From Methanofollis sp. (lineage in GTDB: Archaea; Halobacteriota; Methanomicrobia; Methanomicrobiales; Methanofollaceae): a stretch of DNA of 8,994 nt. Where the stretch lies: assembly GCA_028696365.1 (NCBI GenBank), contig JAQVHG010000075.1:1-8994 (forward strand), in the 5' to 3' direction. Below the pieces are notes generated by a model. That model did no database searches. It saw only the letters and a program-made list of their open reading frames with translations, and had not been told where the DNA came from. How positions within the stretch are numbered: the stretch's first letter is position 1; every line of letters starts with the position of its first letter. A program made the position numbers and the translations under genes. Positions 6,019 through 8,994 of the stretch are shown piece after piece.

Positions 6019-6046
6019 AAATATTATCAGATGTAAAATAATATTT
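6019..6046. promoter_or_regulatory. AT-rich inverted repeat, probable promoter/operator of the 6058 regulator gene
   Basis: AAATATTAT (6019-6027) and ATAATATTT (6038-6046) are perfect 9-base inverted arms with a 10-base spacer, one helical turn between the arm edges. Either arm could act as a TATA box; the left one lies about 26 bases upstream of position 6049. ATCAAAT (5995-6001) and ATCAAATC (6009-6016) repeat just upstream and ATCAGATG follows in the spacer. The symmetry suggests autoregulation by the dimeric winged-helix protein encoded just downstream, but that is inference. Confidence 0.5.
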
Positions 6047-6057
6047 ACACCTGTTTA

Positions 6058-6360
6058 ATGTTCACAACCACCACCCTCAGAGAACTCTCCGACCTGCTCC
6101 GCTTCCTTGGGAATGAGCAGCGACTCAGGATCCTCAAAGCGATTGCAGAGGAGGAGAAATATGCGCGGGAGATCTCGGAAGAACTCGGGATCTCACGCCC
6201 GCTCGTCACCATCTATCTCAAACAACTGGAGAAGCGAGGGCTGGCCGTCGGGACCGCTCGTGTCACCGACGACCCGCCCTTGATGAGGCGATATTACCGA
6301 GCCGTCCCCTTTACACTGGTTGTGGACCTGGACCTAATCAAAAACCTGCGTGAGGAGTAA
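6058..6360 (+). CDS. ArsR-type winged helix-turn-helix transcriptional regulator
   Basis: One-domain DNA-binding protein of 100 residues. The N-terminal LSDLLRFLGNEQRLRILKAI helix set is the standard ArsR/winged-helix opening. The helix-turn-helix lies at about 34-57 (KYAREISEELGISRPLVTIYLKQ), and the wing at about 62-82 ends RRYYRAVPF. No metal-binding cysteine cluster is present (there are no cysteines), so it is not a classical ArsR/SmtB metal sensor. The start ATG at 6058 has no clear Shine-Dalgarno sequence. It is the first gene of a cluster: its TAA is two bases before the ATG of the next gene, whose ribosome site GGAG lies in its last codons. It probably controls the two membrane proteins and itself (inference). 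Confidence 0.9.
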   Translation: MFTTTTLRELSDLLRFLGNEQRLRILKAIAEEEKYAREISEELGISRPLVTIYLKQLEKRGLAVGTARVTDDPPLMRRYYRAVPFTLVVDLDLIKNLREE

Positions 6361-6362
6361 AT

Positions 6363-6722
6363 ATGCACTGCACACGATTGCGAAACTTTCACTGGCTGAC
6401 CTGGCTGGTGATCGGGCTGATGATAGCGATGATCGTCTCTCTGGTCCTGATGTACATTCTCCCTGTCGACCTGAGTGTCTTCATCATCCCCCTGGCAACG
6501 ATCTCCTATCTACTGATCCCGCTGATCCTGGTCTATATGGTCCTCTCCATCGTCGTCGTGAAGGTGAAAGAATGGCTTGAGCGCTACCTGGACGCCATGG
6601 TGGAGCAGAAGACCGGTGCTGGGGAGACGAGCGCGAAGATGGCGGTCCTGAACAAGAGGCTCGAAGATATGGAGAGGCAGTTGGACCGTATCGAAGAGAT
6701 CTTAGTGAAGGTCTCTGAATGA
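6363..6722 (+). CDS. Small membrane protein with C-terminal coiled coil, paralogue A
   Basis: This 119-residue protein has two membrane helices at about 11-33 and 40-66, so both termini lie on the same side. They are followed by KVKEWLERYLDAMVEQK and a coiled coil from about 91 to 119 ending RIEEILVKVSE. I do not recognise a named family. The start is supported by GGAG five bases before the ATG, overlapping the end of the regulator gene, so expression is coupled to it. The next gene, 12 bases on, encodes a relative with the same layout. A membrane-anchored oligomer or hetero-oligomer held together by the coil is a reasonable guess, not a demonstration. Confidence 0.85.
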   Translation: MHCTRLRNFHWLTWLVIGLMIAMIVSLVLMYILPVDLSVFIIPLATISYLLIPLILVYMVLSIVVVKVKEWLERYLDAMVEQKTGAGETSAKMAVLNKRLEDMERQLDRIEEILVKVSE

Positions 6723-6734
6723 GGAGGGGAAAGC

Positions 6735-7067
6735 ATGGACCTTGAGAAGATATCTGACGAGGGCTGGATTGCCTGGACAGCGGTGGCAGTCACGGTGGCC
6801 CTGGTCTTCGCCGGCCTCGTTTCCCTGGTAAACCCGCAGATCGCAGGGGCCCTCTGGCCCGGACTCTTCTACCTCTTCCTCCTGGTATATGGGTATCTCG
6901 GCCTCTGTGTCTGTGCCGGGCGGGCAAAGACCTGGGTTGAGGGCTACCTTGATGCCCTGGTGGGGGAGAAGGATGACGAGGATCTAGAGAAGGCGAGTGA
7001 ACGGATCGAAGCGATGGGGAGGAAGATCGATCATATCGAAGAGATCCTGGTGAAGGTCTCTGAATGA
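6735..7067 (+). CDS. Small membrane protein with C-terminal coiled coil, paralogue B
   Basis: This 110-residue protein has two membrane helices at about 12-33 and 38-61, then KTWVEGYLDALVGEK and a coiled coil from about 82 to 110 ending HIEEILVKVSE. Layout, the WxExYLDAxV motif and the tail match the preceding gene; the membrane segments do not. The last 36 bases of the two genes are almost identical, pointing to duplication with conservation or gene conversion of the tail. GGAGG eleven bases before the ATG provides a strong ribosome site. It is the last gene of the cluster and is followed at once by a stable hairpin. The family is unrecognised. Confidence 0.85.
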   Translation: MDLEKISDEGWIAWTAVAVTVALVFAGLVSLVNPQIAGALWPGLFYLFLLVYGYLGLCVCAGRAKTWVEGYLDALVGEKDDEDLEKASERIEAMGRKIDHIEEILVKVSE

Positions 7068-7070
7068 TGC

Positions 7071-7098
7071 GGACCGAGGGGTGCCACCCTTTCGGTCC
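7071..7098 (+). terminator. Stable hairpin just after the three-gene cluster, possible terminator or 3' end structure
   Basis: GGACCGA (7071-7077) pairs with TCGGTCC (7092-7098), and inside it GGGT (7079-7082) pairs with ACCC (7086-7089) around a GCC loop. It begins three bases after the stop codon. No T-run follows directly, so it may protect the mRNA 3' end or stall polymerase rather than be a simple T-tract terminator. From 7099 to 7260 I see nothing else. Confidence 0.4.
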
Positions 7099-7260
7099 TG
7101 CGGGGCCTGGAGAGAGCGATCACCCTGGAAATTTTCTCACGGTTTTGGTCGTTTGCAGTCCCCGACATATCTTAACGAGGATTTGTGGAGCGACAAGATC
7201 TTTTGATCGTCTCCTCATTTGTCTACGTTCTCGTGCTAGGTGTGGAATGGTTCTTATTCC

Positions 7261-7320
7261 GGCTGTGTAGAAACCCTCGCCTCTTTTAGGGGCAAGTGTG
7301 ACTCAACCGCCTCCCTCCAT
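7261..7320 (+). mobile_element. Left-end fragment of the miniature element, copy E7
   Basis: GGCTGTGTAGAAACCCTCGC at 7261 is a left-type tip with one change. It continues GCAAGTGTGACTCAACCGCCTCCCTCC, matching the same place in E5 (GAGCGTGACTCACCCACCTTCCCT). Similarity fades after about 7320 and no right end follows before the next copy at 7383, so it is truncated or decayed. Confidence 0.6.
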
Positions 7321-7382
7321 CATACGCGCCGGAAGTTCAGCCTCCTATCTATCCCCTTTCCACGAAGAAAATACCTATTTTT

Positions 7383-7545
7383 AGCTCTGTAGAGTTCTGT
7401 AGAAACCCTCACTTCTTGTGTAGAGGAGACGTGCCACTCCCTCCCCTTCCTACCCCTTTGGCCGGGGGCGGCAAGCCCCCCCGCAAGAGAGAGTAATCAA
7501 GAGGATTTCTACAGAGCCTTCTGTAGAATTCATCTTGATGGCCTC
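7383..7545 (-). mobile_element. Interrupted copy E9, host of the nested element E8
   Basis: The first ten bases of a right-type tip in inverted orientation, AGCTCTGTAG, stand at 7383-7392. The tip then breaks, copy E8 intervenes, and TTCTGTAGAATTCATCTTGATG resumes at 7519. Joined, it reads AGCTCTGTAGAATTCATCTTGATG, close to the E2 end GGCTCTGTAGAGATCATC followed by CTTGATG. The element continues to the right without a recognisable far end; weak similarity to E2 interior (GAGGGAGATTGAGAA near 7610) may be part of it. Confidence 0.6.
7393..7518 (+). mobile_element. Miniature inverted-repeat element, copy E8 (126 bp, internally deleted, nested)
   Basis: The left tip AGTTCTGTAGAAACCCTC is identical to that of E4 and is followed by nearly the same sequence (CTTGTGTAGAGGAGACGTG). 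The right tip GAGGATTTCTACAGAGCC is also the same as in E4. The middle is shorter by about 107 bp: CTTTGGCC runs almost directly into the distal hairpin GGGGGC (7464-7469) with GCCCCC (7475-7480), loop GGCAA. The flanking octamers CTCTGTAG (7385-7392) and TTCTGTAG (7519-7526) match at seven of eight positions and are themselves the tip of E9, so E8 inserted into E9. Confidence 0.8.
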
Positions 7546-7861
7546 TCCATGGCCATCCTTTGTACCTCCCCAGTTCCATCGTCATCCTGGGGATGCGGTG
7601 GCTGCGACCAGAGGGAGATTGAGAAAGCCCCTGGGGAGAAGATGAAGGTTGTTCATCCTACTCCCATCTCGAAGATTCTTGTCTTCCAATGGCCACCACC
7701 TGCAAGAGAGACCAACCCAGGGGGATCTTTACCATCTCGATCACGGAAGGTTTGCCTGATCGCGACCTAGCGCTCCTGGCATGCTCTAGAGGCAGCGGGA
7801 CCGAGGTCTCTATCATCTTAATGCACCACCTACTTCTGCTCTGAGTGTCCATCTTCACAGG
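7546..7861. other. Intergenic stretch between the repeat block and thiD
   Basis: No credible gene is seen. The first half may be worn repeat sequence. Close to thiD, CATCTTAATGC at 7814-7824 is a possible TATA box that would place a transcript start near 7845. Confidence 0.4.
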
Positions 7862-8671
7862 ATGATCGAGTATTCCTATCCCTGTGCCATGACGATCGCG
7901 GGCTCTGACTCAAGCGGCGGGGCCGGGGTCCAGGTCGACCTCGCGACCTTCGCAGCCCACGGCGTCTGGGGGACGGCGGCGGTGACGGCGGTGACCGCCC
8001 AGCACCCTGGCGGGGTGCAAGGTTCATGGCCCCTCCCGCCTGAGGCCGTGGCCGCCCAGGTCGAGGCAGTCACAGGTGCCTTCAGGGTGGGTGCCTTCAA
8101 AACCGGGATGCTCGTGAACGCCCAGGTGATCAGGGTGGTGGCCGACATCCTGCCAGAAGGCGTCCCCCTCGTCGTCGATCCGGTAATGGTCTCGACCTCT
8201 GGTACCCGTCTCCTCTCAGAGGACGCACTCGAGGCGCTTGTCGCCGACCTGATCCCAAAGGCCGCAGTGGTAACCCCGAACCTCCCTGAGGCGGCAGTGC
8301 TCACCGGGGTGGAGGTCGACAGCCCTGAGTCGATGCAGGAGGCGGGCCAGGCACTCCTTGCAATGGGGGCCGGTGCGGTGGTGGTGAAAGGGGGGCACCT
8401 CCCGGGGGAACCGGCAGATCTCCTGATGGACCGTGACGGCGAGGTGCTCCTCACCGGCACACGCCACCCCTATTCCGCTCACGGCACCGGGTGCTGCTTC
8501 TCCGCGGCACTTGCCGCCGCTCTTGCCCGTGGGGAGCCTGTGCGGGAGGGTTTTGCAGGGGCAAAGAGGTTCATCGACGGTGCCATCGCCCATGCTGTCC
8601 CTGACCTGGAGGGTCACCGCTCGGTAAACCCTCTATGGCAGTGCGGTATGGGGGGAGAGAACTCAAGATAA
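7862..8671 (+). CDS. thiD: Hydroxymethylpyrimidine/phosphomethylpyrimidine kinase (ThiD)
   Basis: Cytoplasmic ribokinase-fold enzyme that phosphorylates 4-amino-5-hydroxymethyl-2-methylpyrimidine and then its monophosphate to the diphosphate used in thiamine synthesis. The 269-residue length is normal for a stand-alone ThiD; there is no C-terminal ThiN domain as in many archaeal fusions. Key motifs are intact: AGSDSSGGAGVQ (13-24, pyrimidine binding), FKTGML (79-84), DPVMVSTSG (106-114), TPNLPEA (138-144), VVVKGGH (173-179) and the HGTGCCFSAAL anion-hole and catalytic Cys region (207-217). The usual AQNTxGV loop reads AQHPGGV here. ATG 7862 has no Shine-Dalgarno; ATG 7889 (residue 10) is too close to the first motif to be preferred. 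Very high G+C codon use fits the core genome. No thiamine riboswitch is apparent upstream, and no other thiamine gene is present in the window. Confidence 0.95.
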   Translation: MIEYSYPCAMTIAGSDSSGGAGVQVDLATFAAHGVWGTAAVTAVTAQHPGGVQGSWPLPPEAVAAQVEAVTGAFRVGAFKTGMLVNAQVIRVVADILPEGVPLVVDPVMVSTSGTRLLSEDALEALVADLIPKAAVVTPNLPEAAVLTGVEVDSPESMQEAGQALLAMGAGAVVVKGGHLPGEPADLLMDRDGEVLLTGTRHPYSAHGTGCCFSAALAAALARGEPVREGFAGAKRFIDGAIAHAVPDLEGHRSVNPLWQCGMGGENSR

Positions 8672-8710
8672 TATATCTGTTTAATTTCCTGAATACTCTC
8701 CAAAATAATT

Positions 8711-8739
8711 GTATTTTTGGTGTTATATCATATTTTTTT
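8711..8739 (+). terminator. T-rich terminator region after thiD
   Basis: GTATTTTTGG at 8711-8720 and a run of seven T at 8733-8739 on the coding strand, without a strong hairpin, fit archaeal intrinsic termination, which relies on T tracts. They lie 40-68 bases after the thiD stop. Confidence 0.5.
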
Positions 8740-8760
8740 CACAGTGACCTGCGGATGGTT

Positions 8761-8805
8761 CTTATATTTTGATCATGTAATATATTACAGTCCTGTTCTG
8801 GAGGT
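8761..8805 (+). promoter_or_regulatory. Promoter with a perfect 14-bp palindrome and a ribosome site
   Basis: CTTATATTTTG at 8761-8771 is a good TATA box that predicts a start near 8791. Between them lies the perfect palindrome TGTAATATATTACA (8776-8789), an ideal place for a repressor. GGAGGT at 8800-8805, a strong match to the archaeal anti-Shine-Dalgarno, follows. The arrangement is internally consistent, but the real gene it serves may lie beyond the window. Confidence 0.45.
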
Positions 8806-8810
8806 ATTCC

Positions 8811-8861
8811 TTGGCAGCAACCCTGCTGCTCATTTATATATCCCCATCTAAATCAGAGTGA
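8811..8861 (+). CDS. Possible 16-residue small ORF with TTG start
   Basis: TTG at 8811 is five bases after GGAGGT and opens a frame of 16 codons ending TGA at 8859-8861: MAATLLLIYISPSKSE. The first codons also form a hairpin, GCAGCA (8814-8819) with TGCTGC (8824-8829). It could be a leader peptide or small membrane peptide, or chance; TTG starts are uncommon and the ORF is very short. A TATA-like CATTTATATATCC at 8831-8843 inside it suggests a second promoter for something further right. Confidence 0.2.
   Translation: MAATLLLIYISPSKSE
8831..8843 (+). promoter_or_regulatory. Second TATA-like box near the window end
   Basis: CATTTATATATCC is a strong TATA-like string predicting a transcript start near 8862. 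No good long frame follows in the window; an ATG at 8887 opens only 24 codons. From 8862 to 8994 the DNA is otherwise featureless apart from the palindrome GTTTTTAAAAAC at 8973-8984. Confidence 0.35.
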
Positions 8862-8994
8862 ATTTCATCGCCAATTTCCAGGAATTATGCCATTAGAAAT
8901 AGGGCGCAGGCCCAGGTATTATCGCTGCATCTCATCGGCGCGTAAATTCTTGATTTTCTGACCGGTAGTTGCGTTTTTAAAAACTCAAATGAAA

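Noticed and set aside
7064..7270. 68-codon ORF overlapping the end of paralogue B as ATGA
   Set aside because: Its composition is not protein-like, it reads through the hairpin at 7071-7098, and it ends only in the TGTGTAG tip of repeat E7. There is no ribosome site of its own.
7770..7861. Thiamine riboswitch ahead of thiD
   Set aside because: The CTGAGA and related conserved boxes in the proper order are not present; the single CTGAG near 7841 lacks the rest of the fold.
7876..8460. 194-codon minus-strand ORF antisense to thiD
   Set aside because: It is rich in Ser, Thr, Pro and Arg, as expected from reading a high-G+C gene on the wrong strand. ThiD has all its motifs on the plus strand.

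Overview
The window looks like chromosomal DNA of a methanogenic archaeon, most likely of the order Methanomicrobiales. The clues are an archaeosortase A, a two-zinc-ribbon archaeal transcription factor S, an archaeal-type tRNA-Leu with no encoded CCA, AT-rich TATA-type promoters sitting about 22-26 bases upstream of start codons (leaderless style), and high-G+C core genes. The genus is inference.

Layout. 1-33: possible tail of an upstream gene. 30-662 (+): CDP-alcohol phosphatidyltransferase of ether-lipid headgroup synthesis, overlapping tail to tail with archaeosortase A (634-1443, -). 1570-1884 (+): transcription elongation factor TFS, followed by tRNA-Leu(GAG) at 1939-2023. 2211-3173 (-): an APH-fold small-molecule kinase of visibly lower G+C, wedged between two copies of a repeat. 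3244-4632: a nearly gene-free block packed with that repeat. 4716-4964 (+): small unknown acidic protein. 5311-5703 (-): four-helix membrane protein. 6058-7067 (+): three-gene cluster of an ArsR-type winged-helix regulator and two related small membrane proteins. 7068-7861: second repeat block. 7862-8671 (+): thiD. 8672-8994: AT-rich regulatory DNA.

The most striking content is a dispersed miniature transposable element, about 230 bp when complete, with 18-bp ends close to GGCTCTGTAGAAAYCCTC. At least eight complete, deleted or broken copies lie between 2113 and about 7545. Two are bounded by exact 8-bp target duplications. A third sits inside the tip of another copy with a 7-of-8 duplication. 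The copies share a G+C-rich hairpin near one end whose stem sequence changes between copies while pairing is kept. No transposase is present, so the elements are non-autonomous here. The 8-bp duplications and GGCTCTGT tips suggest mobilisation by an IS6-like enzyme (inference). The repeat also supplies the stop codon of the kinase gene and a spurious-looking N-terminal extension of its reading frame.

The second item of interest is the 6058-7067 cluster: a one-domain regulator with its own AT-rich inverted repeat upstream, then two membrane-hairpin proteins that end in the same coiled coil and an almost identical last 36 bases, as after duplication or gene conversion. Its function is unknown.
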